This document shows positions 23,698 through 30,912 of a stretch of DNA of 32,049 nucleotides, piece after piece. The notes beneath the pieces were generated by a model. That model ran no database searches, had not been told where the DNA came from, and saw only the letters and a list, made by a program, of their open reading frames with translations. Made by a program: the position numbers and the translations under genes. The number at the start of each line of letters is the position of its first letter. Positions within the stretch are counted from its first letter, which is position 1. The stretch is taken from assembly GCA_009840735.1 (NCBI GenBank), contig VXNF01000046.1, forward strand, positions 1 through 32,049, written 5' to 3'. The stretch comes from Acidimicrobiia bacterium (GTDB lineage: Bacteria; Actinomycetota; Acidimicrobiia; Acidimicrobiales; CATQHL01).

Positions 23698-24384
23698 GTG
23701 AAGGCCCGACCAGAAGCGACTTTCGATGCCCGCCGGGCGGAGATGGTGCATCGTGACCTCGCCGGGCGCGGCGTGCGCGACCAGCGGGTGCTGGAGGCGA
23801 TGGGCTCGGTGCCTCGGGAGGCGTTCGTCCCGGCCGGCCAGCGACGCAGCGCCTACGCCGACCGGGCGCTGCCGCTGCGCTTCGGCCAGACCGTCTCGCA
23901 GCCGTACGTGGTGGCGGTGACCCTGGAGGCGCTGCGGCTGGCGCCGGGCGACCGGGCGCTGGAGGTCGGCGCCGGCTCGGGGTACGCCGCCGCCGTGGCC
24001 GGCCGTCTCGTCGCCGAGGTGTTCGCCGTGGAGCGGATCGAGTCGCTGGCCGCCGACGCCCGGCAGCGGCTGGAGTCCTTGGGCTTCGACAACGTCACGG
24101 TGGTGTGGGCCGACGGGGCGCAGGGACACCCGCCGGGCGCGCCCTATGACGCCATCTTCCTGTCGGCGGCCACGAGGTCGGTGCCAGCGGCGCTGTTCAA
24201 GCAGCTGGCCGTCGGAGGCCGGCTCGTGGCGCCCGTCGGCGGCGCCGGGCGGGACCAGCAGTTAGCGCTGTACGAGAAGCCGGCGAGCGTTGCGCGGTCC
24301 CCAGACGACGTACCCCGCCGCAGCGGGCTGCTGCCGGTGGCCTTCGTCCCGCTGCTGCCCGGCGTGAAAGCGACCGGGAAGTAG
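23698..24384 (+). CDS. pcm: Protein-L-isoaspartate O-methyltransferase
   Basis: The 228-residue enzyme methylates L-isoaspartyl residues in damaged proteins using S-adenosylmethionine. Seen: N-terminal DLAGRGVRDQRVLEAMGSVP, then REAFVPAGQRRSAYADRALP, the FGQTVSQPYVVA segment and the SAM-binding motif LEVGAGSGYAAAVAG. Start GTG 23698-23700 follows GGGGGTG by 8 nt; TACATT at 23671-23676 is a candidate -10. The C-terminus (about 20 residues after the Rossmann fold) is a little longer than in E. coli. The gene is divergent from the ATP-grasp cluster and 38 nt upstream of rpe. A TAGCCT motif overlapping its stop codon may give rpe its own promoter. Confidence 0.93.
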   Translation: MKARPEATFDARRAEMVHRDLAGRGVRDQRVLEAMGSVPREAFVPAGQRRSAYADRALPLRFGQTVSQPYVVAVTLEALRLAPGDRALEVGAGSGYAAAVAGRLVAEVFAVERIESLAADARQRLESLGFDNVTVVWADGAQGHPPGAPYDAIFLSAATRSVPAALFKQLAVGGRLVAPVGGAGRDQQLALYEKPASVARSPDDVPRRSGLLPVAFVPLLPGVKATGK

Positions 24385-24422
24385 CCTGACGACGCCCGGT
24401 CCCCTCCCCCAGGTGGCTCGCC

Positions 24423-25133
24423 ATGAGGACGAACCCGCCGATCCGCATCGTGCCGTCCACGCTGAGCGCCGACTTCAGCCGGCTCGGCGAGGACTGCGCC
24501 GCGTTGGAGGCTGCGGGCGCCGACGGCATCCAGTGGGACGTGATGGACGGCGCCTTCGTGCCGAACCTCACCTTCGGCCCCGACGTCATCGCCGCCTCCC
24601 GCCCGCACACGTCGCTGCCCTTCGAGGCGCACCTCATGGTGCAGGCGCCCGACGCGCTAGCAGCACGCTATGTGGAGGCCGGGTGCGGGCTGCTGATCGT
24701 CCACGCCGAGGCGTGCGTCCACCTGCACCGCACCCTGGAGGGGATCCGGGCGCTGGGCGCCGATGCGGGCGTGGCGCTCAATCCGGCGACACCTGCGAGC
24801 GCCGTGGCGTCCGTGCTGGACCTCACCGACATGCTGCTGGTCATGACGGTGAACCCGGGCTTCGGCGGCCAGCGCTACATCGCCACGATGGAACCCAAGA
24901 TCGCCGAGGTGCGCCGGATGATCGACCGCTCCGGTCACGACATCGACTTGGAGGTGGACGGCGGCATCGGGCCGAGCACCGTGGCGGGAGCGGCCGCCGC
25001 CGGGGCGAACGTCTTCGTGGCCGGCAGCGCCGTCTTCGGCCATCCCCAAGGCCCGGCCGCCGCCGTGGCCAAGCTACGCAGCCTGGCCACCGCCGCCCAC
25101 ACCGGGGAGGGTTCGGACTCTCCACGAGATTGA
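24423..25133 (+). CDS. rpe: Ribulose-phosphate 3-epimerase
   Basis: The 236-residue TIM barrel interconverts ribulose 5-phosphate and xylulose 5-phosphate in the pentose phosphate pathway. Seen: PSTLSADFSRLGEDC, the metal-binding WDVMDGAFVPNLTFGP, FEAHLMVQAPD, the phosphate loop NPGFGGQRY, and LEVDGGIGPSTV. Start ATG 24423-24425 has AGGTGG 6 nt upstream. It follows pcm by 38 nt. The stop TGA is embedded in GAGGA, a ribosome binding site for a short 25-codon frame that follows (25140-25217). Length and motifs are fully typical. Confidence 0.96.
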   Translation: MRTNPPIRIVPSTLSADFSRLGEDCAALEAAGADGIQWDVMDGAFVPNLTFGPDVIAASRPHTSLPFEAHLMVQAPDALAARYVEAGCGLLIVHAEACVHLHRTLEGIRALGADAGVALNPATPASAVASVLDLTDMLLVMTVNPGFGGQRYIATMEPKIAEVRRMIDRSGHDIDLEVDGGIGPSTVAGAAAAGANVFVAGSAVFGHPQGPAAAVAKLRSLATAAHTGEGSDSPRD

Positions 25134-25139
25134 GGACCC

Positions 25140-25217
25140 GTGAAGGTCGCACTGATTCGCCTCGGGGAACTGTCGCGCACGACTTTCGGACGGCTGCGGT
25201 CGCCTGCCGCGGCGTAG
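25140..25217 (+). CDS. Short 25-residue ORF after rpe, possible remnant
   Basis: GTG 25140-25142 is preceded at 5 nt by GAGGA, which overlaps the rpe stop, and the frame ends at TAG 25215-25217. The peptide reads MKVALIRLGELSRTTFGRLR plus SPAAA; I recognise no family. The TAG stop coincides with the first bases of the -10 hexamer of the next gene. It may be a translated leader, or the truncated 5' end of a gene that once followed rpe and was displaced by the nucleotidyltransferase cassette. Evidence is only the ribosome binding site and GC-rich codons. Confidence 0.25.
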   Translation: MKVALIRLGELSRTTFGRLRSPAAA

Positions 25218-25220
25218 GAT
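25215..25220 (+). promoter_or_regulatory. -10 hexamer TAGGAT of a probable leaderless cassette transcript
   Basis: TAGGAT is followed by 7 nt and the GTG start of the small cassette gene. There is no ribosome binding site at this start. The cassette would therefore have its own promoter, independent of rpe. Confidence 0.5.
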
Positions 25221-25227
25221 TGCCCCT

Positions 25228-25578
25228 GTGGGAGACATCTTGATGGCCGCCGACAGCGCTCAGAGCCTCGCCGGTGAGGCCGACGCTGCCGCCGAATTCG
25301 ACGGTGGGGCGAAGGTTCCGAGGGAGTTCTGGCACATGTTCTGGAACGGCGACCCTTCGGCCCTCCGTCTGCCTCGAGATGCCGAACACGTGGCCGTCCG
25401 GTTGATCTGCTCGCACAAGACGACGTTGCCGATCATGGCGTGGGCGCTGTGCAACCTGCCCACCGAGGCGCTCCTCGTGGCCGCCACTGGCCGGAACCCG
25501 CCGACCGAGGCCGCCCGGGCCACGATCCTCAACATGGTGGCCGCCCGCAGAGAGGGCCGGATACCCAACCCGGGATGA
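25228..25578 (+). CDS. Small protein paired with a nucleotidyltransferase, putative antitoxin
   Basis: The 116-residue product contains PREFWHMFWNGDPSALRLPR followed by a helical stretch (HVAVRLICSHKTTLPIMAWAL) and LPTEALLVAATGRNPPTEAA. The segment recalls small proteins (FWD...DP..L pattern, DUF6922-like) that are encoded upstream of AbiEii-type nucleotidyltransferases, but the match is loose and no helix-turn-helix is evident. Its stop TGA overlaps the ATG of the nucleotidyltransferase by 4 nt (ATGA), so the two are coupled. Start GTG 25228-25230 follows a TAGGAT box by 7 nt; ATG at 25243 is an alternative. The antitoxin role is inference from arrangement. Confidence 0.6.
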   Translation: MGDILMAADSAQSLAGEADAAAEFDGGAKVPREFWHMFWNGDPSALRLPRDAEHVAVRLICSHKTTLPIMAWALCNLPTEALLVAATGRNPPTEAARATILNMVAARREGRIPNPG

Positions 25579-26249
25579 CCCGTCCAGACGCCTCATTGGC
25601 AGAATTCGGATCGGTGATCGCCCCCGCCACCCGCGCCGTTTGGCCACTCGTGGCACAGAGCGCTCCGCCGGGCGGCTCGTTGATGGGCGGAACCGCTCTC
25701 GCGGTGCATCTCCGTCACCGGGTGAGCCGAGACCTCGACCTGTTCAGCGTCGAGCCCTTCGACCACGACGTGATCACCGAGCGCCTCCGGTCAGCCGGAG
25801 CGTCCGTTGAGCGGCGGTCCTCAGGGGGCGCATCCTTGGACTGTGTCGTCGACGGCGTTCTCGTGCAGTTCGTGCATGCGCCGGGTCAGCGGATTCTGCA
25901 AGAACCGACCGAACTGGCGGGGATGCGCATCGGCTCGCGAGCGGACCTGTGCGCAACCAAGCTCGGGGCGATCGGCGGACGAGCCGAACTGCGGGACTAC
26001 TTCGACCTGATGTGCCTCGAGACGTTGGGCGGGCTGAACCTCGCCGACGGGTTCGACTTCTATCTGGCCCGCTATGGCCTGGACTCCGACCACGCCTCGG
26101 TCCGCCAAATCCTGGAGGCTCTCGGCTATCTGGACGACGTGGCAGAGGACCCGTACTTGGAACAGAGCGCCGGCACCGACGTCAGGCGCACGGTCACCTC
26201 GTACTGGAAGCGACGCCAGCCCGAACTGCTAAGAAGCCTCTCCATCTGA
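25575..26249 (+). CDS. AbiEii/AbiGii-type nucleotidyltransferase, putative toxin
   Basis: The 224-residue product belongs to the DNA polymerase beta-like nucleotidyltransferases of the AbiEii (DUF1814-like) group. Seen: Gly38-Gly39 and Asp53-x-Asp55 in MGGTALAVHLRHRVSRDLDL, the strand VDGVLVQFVHAP, Lys129 in ADLCATKLGAIGG, and Arg140-Asp141 with Asp144 in RDYFDLMCL. These are the family's active-site motifs. Relatives such as MenT toxins add nucleotides to tRNA acceptor ends, and AbiEii acts in phage defence; which applies here is unknown. Start ATG 25575-25577 overlaps the upstream small gene by 4 nt. It sits alone between rpe and clpP, with composition like its neighbours. Confidence 0.83.
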   Translation: MTRPDASLAEFGSVIAPATRAVWPLVAQSAPPGGSLMGGTALAVHLRHRVSRDLDLFSVEPFDHDVITERLRSAGASVERRSSGGASLDCVVDGVLVQFVHAPGQRILQEPTELAGMRIGSRADLCATKLGAIGGRAELRDYFDLMCLETLGGLNLADGFDFYLARYGLDSDHASVRQILEALGYLDDVAEDPYLEQSAGTDVRRTVTSYWKRRQPELLRSLSI

Positions 26250-26420
26250 GCCGTGCAGCGCAGCCGGCCGTGGCGGTGTCGGTCGGTCACTCGTCGGCGG
26301 CCGGCGCCTCGTTGTCTCCTCGCGCTTCTCCGCCAGCAGCGAGGCGCGGAGAGCGACGTCGAGCGCGTGGTCCTTGCTCAAGAACTTGACCGACCCCACC
26401 TCTTCGAGTCGCCGGGTCAT
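26229..26420 (-). CDS. Possible small hypothetical ORF downstream of clpP, perhaps frameshifted
   Basis: A 63-codon frame begins ATG 26420-26418 ([20 protein letters not shown]), 24 nt after the clpP stop. About 32 of its first 35 codons end in G or C, like real genes here, then the bias fades. Near codon 36 another frame continues as DNEAPAADE and stops at 26287, which looks like a more natural C-terminus, so a one-base shift (mutation or sequencing error) may have split a gene of about 43 codons. I recognise no family. Its 3' end overlaps the putative toxin gene by 21 bp. Confidence 0.3.
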   Translation of the reverse strand: MTRRLEEVGSVKFLSKDHALDVALRASLLAEKREETTRRRPPTSDRPTPPRPAALHGSDGEAS

Positions 26421-26444
26421 CGCCTGATGGTGGGCGCCGGGCGG

Positions 26445-27065
26445 TCAGCGAATCTCGCCTCGGTTGGCGATCACCTCGTCGATGATGCCGTACTCCTTGG
26501 CGCCTTCGGCGGTGAACCAGCGGTCGCGGTCGAAGTCCTCCTCGATCTGGGAGACCGGCTGGCCGGTGTGCTCGGAGATGCGCTCGGCTAGGACCTGCTT
26601 GATGTAGGTCATCTGCTCGGCCTGGATGGCGATGTCGGAGGCCTGGCCCTGCACACCGCCGTGCGGCTGGTGCATGAGGATGCGGGCGTGCGGCAGGGCG
26701 TAACGCTTGCCCGCAGCGCCGGCGCACAGCAGGAACTGCGCCATCGAAGCGCCGAGGCCCATGCAGACCGTGCCCACGTCAGGCGTGACGAACTGCATCG
26801 TGTCGTAGATGGCCATGCCCGAGGTGATCGAGCCGCCCGGCGAGTTGATGTAGAGCCAGATGTCCCGGTTACGGTCCTGGCCCTCGAGGTAGAGCAGCTG
26901 CGCGGTGATGTAGTTGGCCAACTCGTCGTCCACGGCCCGGCCCAGGAACACGATCCGCTGGCGCAGCAGCTGCTGGAAGATGTCCATGGCGCCGTCGCGC
27001 CGGGCGCTGTCGGTGTCGCGGGCGGCGTCGGGCGCGCCCGGCAGGCTCAGAGCTGACAAATCCAC
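26445..27065 (-). CDS. clpP: ATP-dependent Clp protease proteolytic subunit
   Basis: The 206-residue serine protease forms the double-ring chamber fed by Clp ATPases. Seen: [20 protein letters not shown], nucleophile Ser107 ([11 protein letters not shown]), His132 (MHQPHGG) and Asp181 (DFDRDRWF). The start GTG 27065-27063 has GGAGG 7 nt upstream; the longer frame to 27122 would cross the promoter. The N-terminal 30 residues may include a propeptide, as in other ClpP. Upstream lies a TAGCCT -10 element and a 12-bp palindrome CCTGCGCGCAGG (27085-27096). Only one clpP is present here, although Actinomycetota often have clpP1-clpP2 pairs. No clpX or tig follows in the window. Confidence 0.96.
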   Translation of the reverse strand: MDLSALSLPGAPDAARDTDSARRDGAMDIFQQLLRQRIVFLGRAVDDELANYITAQLLYLEGQDRNRDIWLYINSPGGSITSGMAIYDTMQFVTPDVGTVCMGLGASMAQFLLCAGAAGKRYALPHARILMHQPHGGVQGQASDIAIQAEQMTYIKQVLAERISEHTGQPVSQIEEDFDRDRWFTAEGAKEYGIIDEVIANRGEIR

Positions 27066-27093
27066 CGGCACACCTCCCGGAAGTCCTGCGCGC

Positions 27094-27099
27094 AGGCTA
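27094..27099 (-). promoter_or_regulatory. -10 hexamer TAGCCT of clpP with adjacent palindrome
   Basis: TAGCCT on the minus strand lies 28 nt before the clpP GTG, leaving room for a short leader with GGGAGG. The palindrome CCTGCGCGCAGG (27085-27096) overlaps the hexamer and the predicted transcription start. The region shares a 16-bp identical string with the dapD promoter. Confidence 0.45.
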
Positions 27100-27127
27100 C
27101 CGATAATCTGACCTGTGGCCACGCCCC

Positions 27128-27212
27128 GCGCCAGTGACGGAATCCGGCAGACGTGCAGGGTTTAGGTCCCTGTGAGCTTCGGCTCGTGTGGGTTCGAATC
27201 CCACCTGGCGCA
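27128..27212 (+). tRNA. tRNA-Leu (anticodon UAG)
   Basis: An 85-nt type II tRNA: acceptor GCGCCAG/CTGGCGC, anticodon stem CAGGG/CCCTG with loop TTTAGGT (anticodon TAG), long variable arm GAGC-TTCG-GCTC, and T arm GTGGG-TTCGAAT-CCCAC. The discriminator is A and no CCA is encoded. It lies between divergent clpP and the 3' end of rdgB. Confidence 0.94.
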
Positions 27213-27229
27213 CCGCCGACGCTCACGCC

Positions 27230-27823
27230 CTATGGCCGCTCCTCCAGCCGAAGCGCCATGGCGCGCAGGGCGCGTCCTCGGTGGCTGATGGCGCCCTTGG
27301 TCTCCAGGCTCATCTCTGCGAACGTGATGCCGCCCGGCGCCGGCACGAATATGGGGTCATAGCCGAATCCCCGCCCGCCGCGAGGCGCGGCGGCGATAGC
27401 GCCCTCCACGGTGCCCTGGGCCAGCAGCTCCTGGCCGGCGGGCCAGCGCGCCAACACGACGGTGCGGAAGCGGGCGGTGCGGCGCGCGGGCGGTACATCT
27501 GCCAGTGCCGCCAGCAGCTTGGCGACGTTGGCCCTGTCGTCGGCGTCTTCACCCGCGTACCGCGCCGACCGGACACCCGGGGCGCCGCCTAGGGCGTCCA
27601 CCTCCAAACCGGTGTCGTCGGCCAAGGCGGCTGCTCGGCAGAACGCGGCGACGGCACCCGCCTTGATGCGGGCGTTGGCCTCCAGCGTGTCGCCGTCCTC
27701 GGTCACCTCGCCCACCTCAGCGGGCCGCGGCAGCAGCGTGGCAACACCCGCCAGAGCAGCGCGCATCTCGGCGAGCTTGTGGCGATTGGCGGTCGCAGCC
27801 ACGAAGGTAGGGAGTTCCCTCAC
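27230..27823 (-). CDS. rdgB: RdgB/HAM1 family non-canonical purine NTP pyrophosphatase
   Basis: The 197-residue enzyme hydrolyses dITP, ITP and XTP to monophosphates and keeps the nucleotide pool clean. Seen: FVAATANRHKLAEM at the N-terminus, ALADDTGLEVDALGGAPGV (metal-binding Asp), FGYDPIFVPAPG and the SHRGRAL motif near the end. The start is GTG 27823-27821, overlapping the rph TGA by 4 nt (GTGA); the longer frame is an rph shadow. The rph-rdgB pair is common across Actinomycetota. Length is typical. Confidence 0.95.
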   Translation of the reverse strand: MRELPTFVAATANRHKLAEMRAALAGVATLLPRPAEVGEVTEDGDTLEANARIKAGAVAAFCRAAALADDTGLEVDALGGAPGVRSARYAGEDADDRANVAKLLAALADVPPARRTARFRTVVLARWPAGQELLAQGTVEGAIAAAPRGGRGFGYDPIFVPAPGGITFAEMSLETKGAISHRGRALRAMALRLEERP

Positions 27824-28560
27824 GGCAGCGGACGCGGCACCAGCGGCCGATCCAACACCTCCCGCTGGAGGCGGACGATCTCGGCAACGCCCGCGCCGGC
27901 AAGGTTGAGCAGCTCGTCCAGCATCGGGCGCCCGAAGGGGGAGCCTTCGGCGGTGCCCTGCACCTCGATGAGGTCCCCGGCGCCGGTCATCACGACGTTC
28001 ATGTCGACCTCTGCGCTTACGTCCTCGCGGTAGTCGGGGTCGAGCACCGCACGCCCGTCGACCACGGCGACCGAGACGGCTGCGCAAGCCTCGGTCAGCG
28101 GGTGCTCGCCGGTAAGGCCGAGACGGCTAAGAGCGTCGTGCAGAGCCACATAGCCCCCGCAGATCGACGCCACCCGGGTGCCCCCGTCGGCCTGCAGCAC
28201 GTCGCAGTCCACCGTCACAGCCCGCTCGCCGAGGCGCGCCACGTCGCACACCGCGCGCAGCGAGCGACCCACCAGCCGCTGGATCTCCTGGGTGCGCCCC
28301 GACTGGCGGCCTCGCCGGGCCTCACGATCCACCCGCTCCGACGAGCTGCCCGGAAGCATCGAATACTCGGCAGAAACCCAGCCGGTGCCCCGGCCGCGCA
28401 TCCAACGAGGCACCTCGTCGCTGACCGAGGCGGTGCAGAGAACACGGGTCCGCCCGAGCGTCACCAGCACCGAGCCACCGGTCATCTCGGTGTAGTCCCG
28501 CGCGAAGCCCAGCGGCCGCAGCTCATCGGGCCGACGCCCGTCAGCTCGCACAACCTCCAC
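27820..28560 (-). CDS. rph: Ribonuclease PH
   Basis: The 246-residue phosphorolytic exoribonuclease trims tRNA 3' ends. Seen: RPLGFARDYTEMTGGSVLVT, VPRWMRGRGTGWVSAEYSML, EIQRLVGRSLRAVCD, the phosphate-binding and catalytic CDVLQADGGTRVASICGGYV, and VDMNVVMTGAGDLIEVQGTA. The start GTG 28560-28558 has GGGAGG 6 nt upstream, closely like the clpP leader; a longer frame to 28701 is less likely. TAACCT at 28702-28707 (minus strand) is a possible -10 about 140 nt upstream. It overlaps rdgB by 4 nt. Divergent from the nucleotidase gene across 276 bp. Confidence 0.95.
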   Translation of the reverse strand: MEVVRADGRRPDELRPLGFARDYTEMTGGSVLVTLGRTRVLCTASVSDEVPRWMRGRGTGWVSAEYSMLPGSSSERVDREARRGRQSGRTQEIQRLVGRSLRAVCDVARLGERAVTVDCDVLQADGGTRVASICGGYVALHDALSRLGLTGEHPLTEACAAVSVAVVDGRAVLDPDYREDVSAEVDMNVVMTGAGDLIEVQGTAEGSPFGRPMLDELLNLAGAGVAEIVRLQREVLDRPLVPRPLP

Positions 28561-28823
28561 CGCACACCTCCCTCTGTCGCACCGACCCGGAACGGTCACC
28601 AGCCGGCTAGGAGACCTGCCCGGACAGCGAACCGAGACCGAACCGGCGCCCCGGCCCGGCTGGGGGGCCGAGCGGTTCGAGCCGCCGCCGATCGGCCCCA
28701 CAGGTTACGCCGAGGCTTCGCCACCCACCCCCGTAGCGACCTTCGAGCGCCCGCCGTCGGCCTTGGAGCGGACTTGTCGCCGCCGCGTCGCCTGTCGCGC
28801 AAGCAGCGTCCGACGCGCAGACC

Positions 28824-28829
28824 TATAGT
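28824..28829 (+). promoter_or_regulatory. -10 hexamer TATAGT of a probable leaderless nucleotidase transcript
   Basis: TATAGT is exactly 7 nt before ATG 28837 and there is no ribosome binding site. It is the best-matching -10 of the leaderless set in this window. Confidence 0.55.
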
Positions 28830-28836
28830 CCGGCCC

Positions 28837-30831
28837 ATGACCCAAGCACCCGTCCCCGCGAGGGGAACCACCCATCGAATCAACTGGCGGAAGCCCGCCG
28901 TCGCGCTCGCGGCGCTCGGGCTGTTTGTCTCGGTCACAGCGCTGGCGCCGACAGCGCTGAACGCCCAAGACGAAGCCGCCTACACGCTCACCATCCTGCA
29001 CAACAACGACGGCGAGTCGAAGCTGCTGCACAACCCGGACAGGGGCTTCCCCGGCATCGCCCGGTTCGTCACCGCGATGCGGGCCCTGCAGGAGGGTGCC
29101 ACCACCGACGGGGTGCTCACCGTCACCGCCGGCGACAACTTCCTGGCGTCCAAGGAGTGGAACGTCAGCCTGGAACGGGGCGCACCTTTCTACGACTCTA
29201 TCGCCCTGAGCGGCCTCTATGACGCCATGGCGGTCGGCAACCACGACATGGACTTCGGCCCCGACGTGGCGGCGGAGTTCTTCGGCGGCTTCGACCCGCC
29301 GGTCGTGTTCCTGTCGGCCAACCTCGACGTGTCGGCCGAGCCGGCGCTGGTGGCGATGGTGGAGGCCGGCCGCCTGGCCCGCAGCACCATCGTGGAGACC
29401 GGAGGCGACCAGGTCGGCGTCATCGGCGCCATCACCCCGATGCTGGGAGCGATCTCCGCGCCGCGCAACGCCGTGGTGTCCGCCGTGGCCGAGGCGGTGA
29501 ACGCCGAGGTCGCCAGCCTCACCGAGGCCGGCGTCAACAAGATCATCCTCATCAGCCACCTGCAGCAGGTGGACGAGGACGTGGAGGCGATCGGCTCCAT
29601 CTCCGGCGTCGACGTGGCCATCGGCGGCGGCGGCGACGAGATGCTGCGCAGCGACACCAGCACCTGCCTGCCCGAGGAGGAGACCGCCGGCCCGTATCCG
29701 CTGGAGGCGACCGACGCCGACGGCAAGACCGTGCCGGTCATCACCGCTCCCGGCGGCTACCGCTGCATCGGCGAGCTCGTCGTGGGCTTCGACGCCGACG
29801 GCAACGTGGTCTCCGCGTCGGGCCGCTCGGTGGGCGTCAGCCTCGACGAGACCCCCGACCCCGACGTGCTGGCATCGGTCGAGGAGCCGCTGGCTGCGGC
29901 CGTGGCGGCGCTGGACAGCAACATCCTCGCCACCACCGAGGTGGACCTCGACGGGCGGCGTTCGCAGGTCCGCACCCGCGAGACCAACCAGGGCAACCTC
30001 GTGGCCGACGCCTCGCTGTGGGTCGGCACCGAGCGGGCCGAGGAGTACGGAACCGCGGCACCGCACATCGCCCTTCAGGGTGGCGGCGGCATCCGCAACG
30101 ACTCCATCATTCCCGCCGGCAGCGACCTCAGCGAGTCCACGACCTTCGACATCTCGCCGTTCAACAACGTCATGGTCACCTTCGAGATGACCCGCGAGCG
30201 ACTGAAGGAGGCGATGGAGGTCTCCTACGACTGCATCCCAGGCACCTGTGGGCAGTACTCGCAAGTGGCGGGCATGAGCCTGGTGATCGACATGGGTATG
30301 CCAGCGCGGGAGACCGACCGTGAAGGCGACTGCTCCAACATCGGCCACGAGGGCGCCCGGGTGCGCAGCATCACCCTCGACGACGGCACCGTCATCGTCG
30401 AAGACGGCGAGGTGGTGCCCGGCGACCCAGTCGTGATCACCACGGTCAGCTGGTTCGCCGGCGGCGGCGACTGCTTCCCGGCTGGCGACCTGCCCCACAC
30501 GAAACTGGGCATCAACGACCAGCGCGCGCTGGCCGACTACCTCACCGATGCCCTCGGCGGCGTCGTGACGGCCGAGCAGTACCCCGTCGGCGGCGAAGGC
30601 CGCGTCACGATCATCGACTCCTCCATGGACGACGGCGACATGGACTCCGACGACATGGGCGACAGCGAGGAGATGGACGACGGCGACATGGACGGCACAG
30701 AGGAGATGGACGACGACATGGACTCCGACGACATGGGCGACAGCGACATGGGCGACGGCGACATGGACGCTGGCGACATGGGCGACGGCGAGGACATGGA
30801 CGGCCCGCCAGCCGAGCTGCCCACCGGCTGA
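28837..30831 (+). CDS. Secreted 5'-nucleotidase/metallophosphatase with acidic repeat tail
   Basis: The 664-residue product has a signal peptide (basic RINWRKP, hydrophobic core to about residue 42, likely cut after ALNA), a metallophosphatase domain and a C-terminal 5'-nucleotidase domain. Metal-site motifs are TILHNNDGES, VTAGDNF, AVGNHDMDFG and ISHLQQ; the C-terminal domain shows LQGGGGIRND and SPFNNVMVTFEMT. It likely hydrolyses extracellular nucleotides or phosphate esters. The last 60 or so residues (about 596-657) are almost only Asp, Met, Gly, Ser and Glu. No LPxTG motif or membrane anchor is seen. ATG 28837 follows TATAGT by 7 nt; the frame upstream is an rph shadow. A strong terminator follows. 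Confidence 0.9.
   Translation: MTQAPVPARGTTHRINWRKPAVALAALGLFVSVTALAPTALNAQDEAAYTLTILHNNDGESKLLHNPDRGFPGIARFVTAMRALQEGATTDGVLTVTAGDNFLASKEWNVSLERGAPFYDSIALSGLYDAMAVGNHDMDFGPDVAAEFFGGFDPPVVFLSANLDVSAEPALVAMVEAGRLARSTIVETGGDQVGVIGAITPMLGAISAPRNAVVSAVAEAVNAEVASLTEAGVNKIILISHLQQVDEDVEAIGSISGVDVAIGGGGDEMLRSDTSTCLPEEETAGPYPLEATDADGKTVPVITAPGGYRCIGELVVGFDADGNVVSASGRSVGVSLDETPDPDVLASVEEPLAAAVAALDSNILATTEVDLDGRRSQVRTRETNQGNLVADASLWVGTERAEEYGTAAPHIALQGGGGIRNDSIIPAGSDLSESTTFDISPFNNVMVTFEMTRERLKEAMEVSYDCIPGTCGQYSQVAGMSLVIDMGMPARETDREGDCSNIGHEGARVRSITLDDGTVIVEDGEVVPGDPVVITTVSWFAGGGDCFPAGDLPHTKLGINDQRALADYLTDALGGVVTAEQYPVGGEGRVTIIDSSMDDGDMDSDDMGDSEEMDDGDMDGTEEMDDDMDSDDMGDSDMGDGDMDAGDMGDGEDMDGPPAELPTG
30637..30746 (+). 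repeat. 32-bp exact repeat within the acidic tail of the nucleotidase
   Basis: Identical 32-bp units lie at 30637-30668 and 30715-30746, 78 bp apart, within a longer array built from GACATGG- and GACGAC-type units. The array keeps the reading frame and encodes DM, DD and GD steps, so it expands or contracts in multiples of three. Confidence 0.8.
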
Positions 30832-30853
30832 GCTACCGCACTCGCCAGGGACT

Positions 30854-30888
30854 CCGGCCCCGGGCCAACGCCCGGGGCCGGCCCCTTT
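30854..30888 (+). terminator. Strong intrinsic terminator after the nucleotidase gene
   Basis: CCGGCCCCGGGC (30854-30865) and GCCCGGGGCCGG (30870-30881) form a perfect 12-bp stem with loop CAAC, followed by CCCCTTT. It is 22 nt after the stop and separates the convergent nucleotidase and cysM genes. The T tract is short, as in GC-rich genomes. Confidence 0.85.
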
Positions 30889-30912
30889 GCGGACTCGAAC
30901 AACCTCGAGCGT

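Noticed and set aside
28102-28836. Upstream extension of the nucleotidase frame
   Set aside because: It is antisense to rph and then crosses the promoter; the signal peptide begins naturally at ATG 28837.
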